DNA from: Streptomyces sp. V4I2
GTDB taxonomy: Bacteria; Actinomycetota; Actinomycetes; Streptomycetales; Streptomycetaceae
Direction of reading: 5' to 3'
DNA: 64,000 nucleotides
Assembly (NCBI RefSeq): GCF_030817655.1
Contig: NZ_JAUSZM010000003.1
Location: 8,618,001 to 8,682,000 of the forward strand
Shown here: one piece after another, positions 35,049 to 43,471 of the stretch
Layout of the letters: every line of letters starts with the position of its first letter
Numbering within the stretch: the first letter of the stretch is position 1
Translations under genes and position numbers: made by a program
The notes under the pieces: model-generated
Told to the model about the DNA's origin: nothing
What the model saw: the letters and a program-made list of their open reading frames with translations, nothing else
The model's database searches: none

Positions 35049-37967
35049 CTATTCGAGGAGCTCCGCGTACGAGGCCATGGCCAGGGCGATGTCCGCCTGG
35101 GCCCAGAACCGGTGGTACGTGAAGGAGGGCGCGGCACCGCCCGCCAGGTAGGCCTCGATCTTCGACCAGGCCGGGTCGTCCTCGTAGAACGAGCGGATGG
35201 AGTCGAAGGTCGAGGACGCGTTGATGGCGTCGCCGTTCGGCATGGTGCCGGTCCAGCCGCTCGGGACGGTCACGGCGTCGTCGAAGCGGTTGTAGTCGGC
35301 GCGGGTCTCCGGGACGGCGATGCCGAGGTCGTCCTGGTAGTTGTCCCACATGCCGTCGAGGAGGGCCTTGGCCGTGGTCGCGGCCTGGGTGTCACCGGAG
35401 CGGTCCGCGTAGTACGTCAGGGTCTTGGCGTACGCGGCGGCCACACCGACGTCGTTGGTGTAGTCGGCGACGGTGACGTGCAGGCCGGTGTTGGCACCGG
35501 GGTTGGTGGCGTTCCAGGTGTCGGGCTGGCCCGACCACTGGAGCGTCGAGGGGATCAGGTAGGTGCCGTCCGGGTTGACCGTGGTCTTGGACAGTGCCCA
35601 GTCGACCCACTTGTCGAGGACCACCTTGGCGTCCGCGTCCCCCGTCTGCCGGTAGTACTCGGCCACCCGCTCCATCGACCACGCCTGGAAGCCGAACCAC
35701 TGGTTGGACGGCGGGTCGTGGTAGACGGGCTGCTGGTCGTAGTACATGCCGTAGAACGTCGACTTCCCGGCCGGCGGCGGCGCGTACCGGCCCGCCCAAC
35801 TGTTGGTCGCACCGCCCGCGATGGCACCCTCGTCCGACTGCAGCCAGCGGTAGAACTCCAGCTGCCGGTCGAGCGACTTGGCCCAGTCCGCCTGCCCCGT
35901 CGCCGACTTGGGCTTCAGGTCGGCGTAACTGCTCAGCGCGTACGCGGCGAGCGGGTTCTGGTAGCCGCCGTGCGCGTGGCTGGAACCGATGCGCCAGGCC
36001 CAGCCCGCCGAGGTGTCGGTGGCGCCGCCCCAGGCGTAGTACCAGGACATCAGGTACATCGAGGCGTCCTTGCCGGTGCCGGCCGCGCAGGTCGACGGCC
36101 CGACACAGTTGCCGACCTTCTTGAAGTACTTGTCGTACATCGAGTAGCGCAGGTAGTCGCCCATCTTCGCGGCCTTGCCGACGGTCGCGGAAACGTCACT
36201 GCCCTTGCCCTGCTCCTTCGCCCAGATGTCCGCCCAGTACGCGGCCTGCACAGCCCGCGCGTCGGCGTCCGGGGCGTTGGTGAACTTCCACTGCTTGGCG
36301 TACGAGGCGTCACCCGTGAACAGGTCCAGGTAGCCGTTGGTGCCGCCGTACTTGAAGGCGTCGCAGGTCGGCTGCGGCACCGTCTCCCACACCGACTCCT
36401 GCGCGCCGCGCTGGAAGGTGTTGATGTACGACGGTCCGGTGTCGGTCGGACCCGCCTCGCACTTGCCCGGCGAGTTGCCGTAGCCGTAGACGTTGTCGAC
36501 GTCCTGCAGCCAGTGCATACCGTAGACATCGTCCGTACCGTATGCAGTCTTCAGTTCACCGGCGATCGGATCCGATCCGACCGAGACCGACGGGTCGAGC
36601 TTCGCCGGGTACTCGCCCGGCGTGTCCAGCTCGGGCGCGTACGTCGCCGGCTTCGAGGCGTTGTAGAAGGAGTTCGTCGGCTGGTCGGCGTGGGTCGGGA
36701 TCATGAACTTCTCCATGATGTCCCAGGCGCCGTTGAACTTGGTCCAGTCGCCGGTGACCTTGCCGTACATGGCCTGCAGCCAGAGAAGATAGCTGTACGC
36801 CTCCGACGTGGTCTCGTGCCCGTGGTCCGGAGCCTCGACGATCAGCGTCTCGACCGAGTGGTAGGGGATGCCCTCGGGGGAGAAGTAGCCGCTGGCCGGG
36901 TTGGTGATCTTGCCGTACAGCTCCAGGAACCGGGCGTCGTACGCCTTCGACGCCGCGATCTGGGTGACCGTCACCGTGGACTTCGCATGACCGGTGGCTG
37001 TCGACTCGAAGGTCGCCGCGCCGGTGCCGGAGGCGTCGGCCGTGATGGTCACCTTCTGCGCGGCGTTCCAGTTCGACGGGGTGAAGGTGAGCGACGCCCC
37101 GCCGGTCACCGACAGCCCCGGATTACCGCCACTGCGGGCGGTCGTGACGGTCACGTTGGCGGACGGCTGGGTCGACAGCTTCACGTCGAACGTGCCCGTC
37201 TTGCCCTGCTGGACGGCCAGTTGGTTGGTCGAGGCCACGACCGTGGGACCCGCGGCGACCGTGATGCCGACCGGTGTGGACTCCGCGGACGCGCCCAGAC
37301 TGTCGTACCCCTTCGCGAGGAGCGAATGACTGCCCACGGTCAAACTTGAGGCCGAAAGAGAGTACGGCGCCGTCGTGTCCGTGCCCAGCAGTGTGGTGTC
37401 GTCGTAGAACTCCACCTTGCTGATCGTCGCGCCGTCCGCCGCCGCGGCGGTCGCCGCGAGCGGAACCGGGTCACCCTGCGTGTAGACCGCGCCCGCGGCC
37501 GGGCTGGTCAGTACCGTGATCGGGGGCTGATGCGCGCCGGCGCAGCTGGTCCCGTTCACGGCGAAGCCGGTCGGCGCCGTGTTGGTGCCGCTGTACGTGA
37601 ACTGCGCGCCGGTGGAGACAGCGGCACCGACGGCGATCGTGCCGTTGTGCGACGCGTTCTTCACCGTGATCGCCTGGCCGGACTGGGACCAGGTGCCGTT
37701 CCAGCCGCTGCCGCTGAGCTTCTGGTTGCCCGCGTAGCTGTACGTCATGGTCCAGCCGGCGATGGGGTCCGTGCCGCGGTTGGTGATCGTCAGGTCCGCG
37801 GTGAAACCGGAGCCCCAGTCGTTCGTCCTGTAGTCGACGCTGCACTGAAGTGGCGCCGCCTGTGCGGGAGTTGAACCCGTACCCAACATCGTGAAAGGAA
37901 GTGCGAGTGCCGCCACGGCGGCGGTCCACAACCGCCGAGCGGTCCGGCGTCCTGCTCTGGGGGGCAT
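35049..37967 (-). CDS. GH48 exoglucanase with N-terminal CBM2
   Basis: 972 residues from ATG 37967 (GGAGG upstream). Order: signal peptide (1-38), CBM2 (about 40-143, CSVDYRTNDWGSGFTADLT), an Ig-like Big_7-type module (about 150-243, KVEFYDDTTLLGTDTTAPYS), a second beta module (about 245-340), then the GH48 catalytic domain with YGTDDVYGMHWLQDVDNVYG and RIGSSHAHGGYQNPLAAYAL. GH48 enzymes act processively from reducing ends of cellulose and are the core of bacterial cellulase sets. It is divergent from the GH5-GH6 unit, with a perfect CebR-type box upstream. Confidence 0.95.
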   Translation of the reverse strand: MPPRAGRRTARRLWTAAVAALALPFTMLGTGSTPAQAAPLQCSVDYRTNDWGSGFTADLTITNRGTDPIAGWTMTYSYAGNQKLSGSGWNGTWSQSGQAITVKNASHNGTIAVGAAVSTGAQFTYSGTNTAPTGFAVNGTSCAGAHQPPITVLTSPAAGAVYTQGDPVPLAATAAAADGATISKVEFYDDTTLLGTDTTAPYSLSASSLTVGSHSLLAKGYDSLGASAESTPVGITVAAGPTVVASTNQLAVQQGKTGTFDVKLSTQPSANVTVTTARSGGNPGLSVTGGASLTFTPSNWNAAQKVTITADASGTGAATFESTATGHAKSTVTVTQIAASKAYDARFLELYGKITNPASGYFSPEGIPYHSVETLIVEAPDHGHETTSEAYSYLLWLQAMYGKVTGDWTKFNGAWDIMEKFMIPTHADQPTNSFYNASKPATYAPELDTPGEYPAKLDPSVSVGSDPIAGELKTAYGTDDVYGMHWLQDVDNVYGYGNSPGKCEAGPTDTGPSYINTFQRGAQESVWETVPQPTCDAFKYGGTNGYLDLFTGDASYAKQWKFTNAPDADARAVQAAYWADIWAKEQGKGSDVSATVGKAAKMGDYLRYSMYDKYFKKVGNCVGPSTCAAGTGKDASMYLMSWYYAWGGATDTSAGWAWRIGSSHAHGGYQNPLAAYALSSYADLKPKSATGQADWAKSLDRQLEFYRWLQSDEGAIAGGATNSWAGRYAPPPAGKSTFYGMYYDQQPVYHDPPSNQWFGFQAWSMERVAEYYRQTGDADAKVVLDKWVDWALSKTTVNPDGTYLIPSTLQWSGQPDTWNATNPGANTGLHVTVADYTNDVGVAAAYAKTLTYYADRSGDTQAATTAKALLDGMWDNYQDDLGIAVPETRADYNRFDDAVTVPSGWTGTMPNGDAINASSTFDSIRSFYEDDPAWSKIEAYLAGGAAPSFTYHRFWAQADIALAMASYAELLE
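36514..36555. repeat. Dispersed motif pair inside GH48
   Basis: TGCATAC (36514-36520) and GTATGCAGTCTTCAGT (36540-36555), inverted to each other, covering the conserved KTAYGTDDVYGMHW segment. The AT-rich codons ACT, GCA, GGT and GAT cluster here. Confidence 0.8.
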
Positions 37968-38013
37968 GTGCTGGTTCCTCCTTGCGGCTCGGAGATGTCA
38001 AGGCTTGAACCAG

Positions 38014-38027
38014 TGGGAGCGCTCCCA
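38014..38027. promoter_or_regulatory. CebR-type operator, perfect
   Basis: TGGGAGCGCTCCCA, the exact 14-base palindrome bound by the cellobiose-responsive LacI-family repressor CebR in Streptomyces. It lies 47 bases upstream of the GH48 start. Confidence 0.9.
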
Positions 38028-38156
38028 TAGTGGGGACGGGGGTGGGAGGGGTCAAGGTGCTTGAAGAGTCGAAAAGATTCGACAAGAGGTGTTGAGGGAA
38101 AGTCAGTGACTCCTCTGTTCTTTACCGTCACTTGGCGCTAGCTTCGTTGACACCAG

Positions 38157-38170
38157 TGGGAGCGATTCCA
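38157..38170. promoter_or_regulatory. CebR-type operator, imperfect
   Basis: TGGGAGCGATTCCA differs from the palindrome at two positions. It lies 49 bases upstream of the GH5 start, so it should control the GH5-GH6 unit. The interval 37968-38218 is the divergent promoter of the cellulase island. Confidence 0.8.
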
Positions 38171-38218
38171 TCAGTCGACGCGTCCGTCACGACGCGCCCG
38201 AACTGCAAGGACTCGCTC

Positions 38219-39718
38219 ATGCGACACCCCCCGCGTTCAGTACTTTTAGCCGTCGCCGGCGCGGTCGCCCTAGTCGCGTCCGTGACGGTGCCGGTGGTCA
38301 CGGCCTCCGGAGCCGCACCCGCCTGCACGGTGGAGTACTCCGTCACCAGCCAGTGGGACACCGGCTTCCAGGGCGCTGTGAACATGACCAACAACACGGC
38401 CGCTGTGAGCAGTTGGAAGCTGACCTTCAACCTTGCGAACGGCCAGAAGGTCGACCAGGGCTGGAACGCCAAATGGTCCCAGTCCGGTACGACCGTCACC
38501 GCCGCCAACGAGAGCTACAACGGCTCGCTCGGCACCGGCACGAGCATCAGCGCCGGGTTCCTCGCCACCTCGTCGGGGAGCAACGCCGTACCGACGTCGT
38601 TCCAGTTGAACGGCGCCATCTGCAACGTCGACGCCGAACCGTCGCCCACCCCGGATCCGACCGGTCCGACCGACCCGACCGATCCGCCGGATCCCGGTGA
38701 CGGCACGGCACCTGTCTTACGCGCCGTGGGCAACAAGCTCGTGGACGCCGAGGGCGACACCCGCCGCATGCTCGGCGTGAACCGGTCCGGCGGCGAGTTC
38801 ATGTGCGTGCAGGGCCGCGGCATCTTCGACGGGCCGGTCGACGACGCCTCCGTCAAGGCGATCGCCGACTGGAACGCCAACACCGTCCGTATCCCCCTCA
38901 ACGAGGAGTGCTGGCTGGGCCTGTCCAACATCAACCCGGAGTACGCCGGCGCCCACTACATCAACGCCGTCAAGGACCTGGTGGCGAAGGTGAAAGCCAA
39001 CGGCATGACGCCGATGCTCGAACTGCACTGGACCTACGGCCAGTACACCGGCAACTCCGCCGGCTGCGCCGACGTGCACGCCAGCTGCCAGAAGCCGATG
39101 CCCGACATGCAGTACACCCCGTCCTTCTGGACCTCGGTGGCCAACACCTTCAAGGACGACCCGACCGTCGTCTTCGACCTGTTCAACGAGCCCTACCCGG
39201 ACCGCGCCACCCCCACGACCACCCAGGCGTGGCAGTGCTGGCGGGACGGCGGCACCTGCCCGGGTATCGGTTATGAGGTCGCCGGTATGCAGGATCTCGT
39301 AGACAGTGTCCGCAATACCGGCGCCAAGAACCTGATCCTGGCCGGCGGGCTCGCGTACGCGAACGACCTGAGCCAGTGGCTCAACCACAAACCCACCGAC
39401 CCGGCGGGCAATCTCGCCGCCGCCTGGCATGTGTACAACTTCAACACCTGCTCCAACGAGAGCTGCTTCGACGCCACGCTCGCCCCGGTCGCCGCCCAAG
39501 TACCGCTCGTGGCCGGAGAGATCGGCGAGAACACCTGCTCACACGGCTTCGTCGACCGGGTCATGAAGTGGTTCGACGACCGCGGCCAGTCGTACCTGGG
39601 CTGGACCTGGAACACATGGAACTGCTCCACGGGTCCCGCCCTGATCACCAGTTACGACGGTACGCCCACGGCGTACGGCATCGGGCTGCGCGACCATCTG
39701 CGCGCCCTGAACGGCTGA
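38219..39718 (+). CDS. GH5 endoglucanase with N-terminal CBM2
   Basis: 499 residues from ATG 38219 with AAGGA upstream. Signal peptide (SVLLAVAGAVALVASVTVPV), CBM2 (about 36-138, CTVEYSVTSQWDTGFQGAVN), an Asp/Pro/Thr linker, then GH5: LGVNRSGGEFMC, the acid/base Glu in VFDLFNEPYPD and the nucleophile Glu in VAGEIGENTC. It cuts internal beta-1,4 bonds of cellulose. It lies 62 bases upstream of the GH6 gene on the same strand and is probably cotranscribed. A motif-family patch occurs at 39285-39307 (GGT ATG CAG GAT CTC GTA GAC AGT). Confidence 0.94.
   Translation: MRHPPRSVLLAVAGAVALVASVTVPVVTASGAAPACTVEYSVTSQWDTGFQGAVNMTNNTAAVSSWKLTFNLANGQKVDQGWNAKWSQSGTTVTAANESYNGSLGTGTSISAGFLATSSGSNAVPTSFQLNGAICNVDAEPSPTPDPTGPTDPTDPPDPGDGTAPVLRAVGNKLVDAEGDTRRMLGVNRSGGEFMCVQGRGIFDGPVDDASVKAIADWNANTVRIPLNEECWLGLSNINPEYAGAHYINAVKDLVAKVKANGMTPMLELHWTYGQYTGNSAGCADVHASCQKPMPDMQYTPSFWTSVANTFKDDPTVVFDLFNEPYPDRATPTTTQAWQCWRDGGTCPGIGYEVAGMQDLVDSVRNTGAKNLILAGGLAYANDLSQWLNHKPTDPAGNLAAAWHVYNFNTCSNESCFDATLAPVAAQVPLVAGEIGENTCSHGFVDRVMKWFDDRGQSYLGWTWNTWNCSTGPALITSYDGTPTAYGIGLRDHLRALNG
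39285..39307 (+). repeat. Dispersed motif copy in GH5
   Basis: GTATGCA (39285) followed by GTAGACAGT (39299-39307), within codons GGT TAT GAG ... AAT ACC that are unusually AT-ending for this gene. Confidence 0.7.
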
Positions 39719-39723
39719 CAACT

Positions 39724-39765
39724 CCCGCAACCGAGTCACCCGCAACCGAGTCACCCGCAACCGAG
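39724..39765. repeat. 15-base tandem repeat between GH5 and GH6
   Basis: CCCGCAACCGAGTCA twice plus CCCGCAACCGAG, 2.8 units, filling most of the 62-base gap and ending at the GH6 ribosome site AAGGA. Confidence 0.85.
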
Positions 39766-39780
39766 AAGGAACCCGCACTC

Positions 39781-41490
39781 ATGAGTCGTACCAGAACCGC
39801 GATACTCGCTGCCCTGGCGCTGGTCGCCGGGGCCTCAGGGACGGCGTTCGCCGTCGTACCGGGGGACGTCGGCGCCGCCGCCGTCCCGTGCACCGTCGAC
39901 TACCAGGTGCAGAACCAGTGGGACACCGGCTTCACCGCCGCCGTCACCGTCACCAACAACGGCGCCGCCAAGTCGAGTTGGGCGCTGAAGTGGTCGTACG
40001 CCGGAAACCAGAAGGTCACCAGCGGCTGGAACGCCAAACTCAGCCAGAGCGGCACCGCCGTCACCGCCGCCAACGAGTCCTACAACGGCACGCTCGCCAC
40101 CGGCGGTTCGGCCGGCTTCGGCTTCCAGGGCACCTACAGCGGCACCAACGCGATCCCGGCCACCTTCACCCTCGACGGCGTGACCTGCAACGTCGACGAC
40201 GGCAGCGGCGGCCCCACCGATCCGCCGGACCCGACCGGCCCGAAGGTCGACAACCCGTACTCCGGCGCCAAGGTGTACGTGAACCCGGAGTGGTCCGCGA
40301 AGGCCGCCGCCGAACCGGGCGGCAGCCGCATCTCCAACCAGCCGACCGGCGTCTGGCTCGATCGCATCGCCGCGATCAACGGCGTCAACGGCGGCATGGG
40401 TCTGCGTGACCACCTTGACACGGCGCTTACACAGAAGGGCTCCGGCGAACTCGTCGTCCAGCTGGTCATCTACAACCTGCCCGGACGTGACTGCGCAGCC
40501 CTCGCCTCCAACGGCGAACTGGGCCCGACGGAGATCGACCGGTACAAGACGCAGTACATCGACCCGATCGCCGCGATCCTCGCCGACCCCAAGTACGCCG
40601 CGCTGCGGATCGTCACGACCATCGAGATCGACTCGCTGCCCAACCTCGTCACCAACACCGGCAGCCGGCCCACGGCCACCCCGCAGTGCGACGTGATGAA
40701 GGCCAACGGCAACTACCAGAAGGGCGTCGGCTACGCCCTGAACAAGCTCGGCGACGCGCCCAACGTCTACAACTACATCGACGCCGGACACCACGGCTGG
40801 ATCGGCTGGGACGACAACTTCGCCGCCAGCGCGACCGTGATGAAGGAGGCGGCGACCTCCGAAGGCGCCACCGTGAACGACGTCCACGGCTTCATCACTA
40901 ACACGGCCAACTACAGCGCCCTGAAGGAGAACAACTTCACCATCAACGACAACGTGGCCGGCAAATCGGTCCGCGAGTCGAAGTGGGTCGACTGGAACCG
41001 CTACGTCGACGAGCTGTCCTTCGCCCAGGGCTTCCGCAACCAGCTGGTCACGACCGGCTTCAACTCGGGCATCGGCATGCTGATCGACACCTCCCGCAAC
41101 GGCTGGGGCGGCACGGCGAGGCCCACCGGACCGGGCGCCACGACCACCGTGGACACCTACATCGACGGCGGCCGCTACGACCGTCGCATCCACATCGGCA
41201 ACTGGTGCAACCAGTCCGGTGCCGGCCTCGGCGAGCGTCCGCAGGCCAACCCGGCCACCGGGATCGACGCGTACGTGTGGATGAAGCCCCCGGGCGAGTC
41301 CGACGGTTCGAGCCAGTTCATCGAGAACCCGGAGGGCAAGGGCTTCGACCGGATGTGCGATCCCACCTACGAGGGCAACGCCCGCAACGGCTTCAACATG
41401 TCGGGCGCGCTGCCGAACTCCCCGCTGGCGGGGCACTGGTTCTCGGCACAGTTCCAGGAGCTCATGAAGAACGCCTACCCGGCGCTGTAG
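39781..41490 (+). CDS. GH6 cellobiohydrolase with N-terminal CBM2
   Basis: 569 residues from ATG 39781. Signal peptide (TAILAALALVAGASGTAFA), CBM2 (about 38-138, CTVDYQVQNQWDTGFTAAVT), a short Pro/Asp linker, then GH6: YVNPEWSAKAA, QLVIYNLPGRDCAALASNGE, VTTIEIDSLPNLVTN, YIDAGHHGWIGWDDN and RIHIGNWCNQSGAGLGERP. The length and loop-forming insertions match the exo-acting cellobiohydrolases of Streptomyces and Thermobifida, which attack non-reducing ends and complement GH48. It is downstream of GH5 in the same unit and followed by a strong terminator. Confidence 0.95.
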   Translation: MSRTRTAILAALALVAGASGTAFAVVPGDVGAAAVPCTVDYQVQNQWDTGFTAAVTVTNNGAAKSSWALKWSYAGNQKVTSGWNAKLSQSGTAVTAANESYNGTLATGGSAGFGFQGTYSGTNAIPATFTLDGVTCNVDDGSGGPTDPPDPTGPKVDNPYSGAKVYVNPEWSAKAAAEPGGSRISNQPTGVWLDRIAAINGVNGGMGLRDHLDTALTQKGSGELVVQLVIYNLPGRDCAALASNGELGPTEIDRYKTQYIDPIAAILADPKYAALRIVTTIEIDSLPNLVTNTGSRPTATPQCDVMKANGNYQKGVGYALNKLGDAPNVYNYIDAGHHGWIGWDDNFAASATVMKEAATSEGATVNDVHGFITNTANYSALKENNFTINDNVAGKSVRESKWVDWNRYVDELSFAQGFRNQLVTTGFNSGIGMLIDTSRNGWGGTARPTGPGATTTVDTYIDGGRYDRRIHIGNWCNQSGAGLGERPQANPATGIDAYVWMKPPGESDGSSQFIENPEGKGFDRMCDPTYEGNARNGFNMSGALPNSPLAGHWFSAQFQELMKNAYPAL

Positions 41491-41516
41491 CCCTCGGCGC
41501 TGTAGCACCCTGAAGT

Positions 41517-41559
41517 GATCCGCCGGGGTCAGCCTTCGCGGGCCAGACCCCGGCGGATC
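41517..41559. terminator. Terminator overlapping the 3' end of the PhyH gene
   Basis: Perfect 14-base arms GATCCGCCGGGGTC and GACCCCGGCGGATC with a 15-base loop. It serves the GH6 transcript and is partly coding for the last residues of the convergent PhyH gene. Confidence 0.8.
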
Positions 41560-42299
41560 GCGAACTCCACCGCCGAGTAGTCCCCGTCCGCCCGCTCCAG
41601 CTCGTAGGGCACCGCCGGACACAGCGGCGGCTGCGCCAGGAAGCGAGGGCGGGTGCCGTGGTGCGGCTGGGCTGCGTGCACCACGAAGGGATGGCACAGG
41701 AAGACGTCGCCGGGGCGGCCGGTGGCGTACGCGAGCGGGCGGTGCGCGGAGGCCGCCGCCACCTTCGGGCCCAGCTCCATGAAGGAGGCGCCCTCTTCGC
41801 CGTACGGCTCCAGCACCGGCGGTACGTCGAGATGCGAGCCGATCCTGATGCGGGTCGGGGCGTCGGCCTCGGTGACCTCGCTGAACAGGAACAGCATCAG
41901 CAGCGCGCGGTCCCTCGAGCGCAGGTTCGTGTGGTAGTTCGCGGCGCCCTCGGGGAGGTAGCTTCCCTCGATGTGCCAGCCCGCGTCGTCGGGTTCCTCC
42001 GCGTGCGGGAACCTCAGCGGGAAGCTGCCCAGTGAATAGCGGGGCTGCCAACGGCCCTCGCCGACCAGCAGATCGAACGCCTCATGCAATACGGGGGAGT
42101 TGGCGGCCGCCGCGAACGGCCCCTGCGCCATGCCCGCCACCCAGCGCACCGGGTCCTTCCAGGTGGCCGGGTCCTCGGCGTCGTATCCCGTCTCCCGCCA
42201 CAGCAGCCGGGCGCAGTCCTCGGCGACGCGCGGCGGAAAGGCGCCCTCGATCCTCACGAACCCGTCCTCGAGGAAACGCTCCACCAGCTCGTCGTCCAT
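41529..42299 (-). CDS. Phytanoyl-CoA dioxygenase (PhyH) family protein
   Basis: 256 residues from ATG 42299; no strong ribosome site. Features: MDDELVERFLEDGFVRIEGA at the N-terminus, AGWHIEGSYLPEG, LLMLFLFSEVTEADAPTRIR, GDVFLCHPFVVHAAQPHHG and RPRFLAQPPL. The double-stranded beta-helix Fe/2-oxoglutarate site is normally His-x-Asp...His; here the first pair reads His-Ile-Glu, while the distal His and the Arg are present. Substrates in bacteria range over small molecules and antibiotics. A motif-like patch (GTA TTG CAT GAG) lies at 42084. It is divergent from the His-rich methyltransferase. Confidence 0.85.
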   Translation of the reverse strand: MDDELVERFLEDGFVRIEGAFPPRVAEDCARLLWRETGYDAEDPATWKDPVRWVAGMAQGPFAAAANSPVLHEAFDLLVGEGRWQPRYSLGSFPLRFPHAEEPDDAGWHIEGSYLPEGAANYHTNLRSRDRALLMLFLFSEVTEADAPTRIRIGSHLDVPPVLEPYGEEGASFMELGPKVAAASAHRPLAYATGRPGDVFLCHPFVVHAAQPHHGTRPRFLAQPPLCPAVPYELERADGDYSAVEFAIRRGLAREG

Positions 42300-42448
42300 A
42301 CGGTCATCGTGAGTGATTCGCCGCGCAGGGCGCACCCCATTTTTTCGATGCTGATTCCGGCGACGTTTTTGCTGTGGCGGCAACAGTGGTGGCCCTTGCG
42401 CGGTGCGTCGGCGCACGCTGGCCGCATCCTGACGAGAGGCTGACGTCC

Positions 42449-43447
42449 ATGGCGCACCCCGATCCGCATGACCCCGATCAGCATGACCCCGATCCGCATG
42501 ACCCCGATCCGCATGACCACGATCCGCAGGACCACGGCCCGGACGACCACGGCCCGGACCATCCGGTCCCGCACCACCACGGTCCGGACCACGCTCACGG
42601 CCACAGCGACATCGACTGGCGCGAGATGGCACCGCTGCTGGAGAACCAGGCGGAGCTGTTCACGCCCCTGTACGAGCGGGCCCTGGCGTGGCTCGGCCAC
42701 AAACAGACCGAGCCCGGGCTGATCGTCGACGCGGGCAGCGGACCCGGCGTCGTCTCCTGTCTGCTCGCCGATGCCTTCCCCGGCGCCCGTGTTGTCGCCG
42801 TCGACGGCACCGAACCGCTGCTGGAACGGGCCCGCGCCCGGGCCGTCCGGCTCGGCGTGGCCGATCGTTTCGACACCCTCGGTGGTGAACTCCCTGGCGT
42901 CCTCGACGACTTGGACTATCCCGCAGACCTTCTGTGGGCCAGTCGGAGCCTGCACCATCTGGGCGATCAGCGCGCCGCCCTCGCCGCCTTCGCCGGCCGG
43001 CTCGCGCCCGGCGGCACGCTCGCACTCCTGGAAGGCGGCCTGCCCACCCGGTTCCTGCCCCGCGACATCGGCATCGGGCGGCCCGGGCTGCAGGCGCGCC
43101 TGGACGCGGTGGAGGAGGAGTGGTTCGCGCAGATGCGCGCGGACCTGTCCGGCGCGGTCGCCGAGACCGAGGACTGGCCGGCGCTGATGACCGCCGCGGG
43201 CCTCAGGCCGACCGGCACGCGCAGCTTCCTGCTCGATCTGCCCGCACCGACCACGGACCGGGCCCGCGCCTATGTCGCCGCGTTGCTGACCCGTCGCCGT
43301 GACGTCATCGGCGACCACCTCGACGCCACCGACCGAGCCGCGCTCGACCGGCTTCTCGACCCCGAGGACCGGGCGAGTGTCCACCGACGGCCGGATGTGT
43401 TCCTGCTCGCGGCGCATACGGTATACACAGCTGTGCGTACCGAGTGA
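42449..43447 (+). CDS. SAM methyltransferase with His/Asp-rich N-terminal tail
   Basis: 332 residues from ATG 42449. The first 52 residues are a tandem array of His-Asp-Pro units (MAHPDPHDPDQHDPDPHDPD and onward through HHHGPDHAHGHSD), a likely metal-binding or metal-sensing tail. Then a class I methyltransferase: GLIVDAGSGPGVVSCLLADA (motif I), VVAVDGTEPLLERA (motif II), LLWASRSLHHLGDQ and LAPGGTLALLEGG. Substrate unknown. Its last codons (CAT ACG GTA TAC ACA GCT) belong to the dispersed motif patch at 43414. Confidence 0.88.
   Translation: MAHPDPHDPDQHDPDPHDPDPHDHDPQDHGPDDHGPDHPVPHHHGPDHAHGHSDIDWREMAPLLENQAELFTPLYERALAWLGHKQTEPGLIVDAGSGPGVVSCLLADAFPGARVVAVDGTEPLLERARARAVRLGVADRFDTLGGELPGVLDDLDYPADLLWASRSLHHLGDQRAALAAFAGRLAPGGTLALLEGGLPTRFLPRDIGIGRPGLQARLDAVEEEWFAQMRADLSGAVAETEDWPALMTAAGLRPTGTRSFLLDLPAPTTDRARAYVAALLTRRRDVIGDHLDATDRAALDRLLDPEDRASVHRRPDVFLLAAHTVYTAVRTE
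42461..42525 (+). repeat. 15-base coding repeat for His-Asp-Pro units
   Basis: Units such as GATCCGCATGACCCC repeat about four times with small changes and encode the metal-binding tail. Such an array can expand or contract by slippage in whole codons. Confidence 0.85.
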
Positions 43448-43471
43448 CGTCGACCGTATGCAATCAACAGT
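43414..43471. repeat. Dispersed motif cluster at methyltransferase/GT39 junction
   Basis: GCATAC (43414), GTATAC (43421) and GTATGCAATCAACAGT (43456-43471). The first part is the methyltransferase C-terminus; the last covers the stop codon of the convergent GT39 gene. Confidence 0.8.

Noticed and set aside
39724..39780. N-terminal extension of GH6 through the tandem repeat
   Set aside because: ATG 39781 starts a normal signal peptide; upstream codons are repeat-derived with no suitable start.
42461..42525. CRISPR-like array
   Set aside because: Units are contiguous 15-base coding repeats with no spacers.
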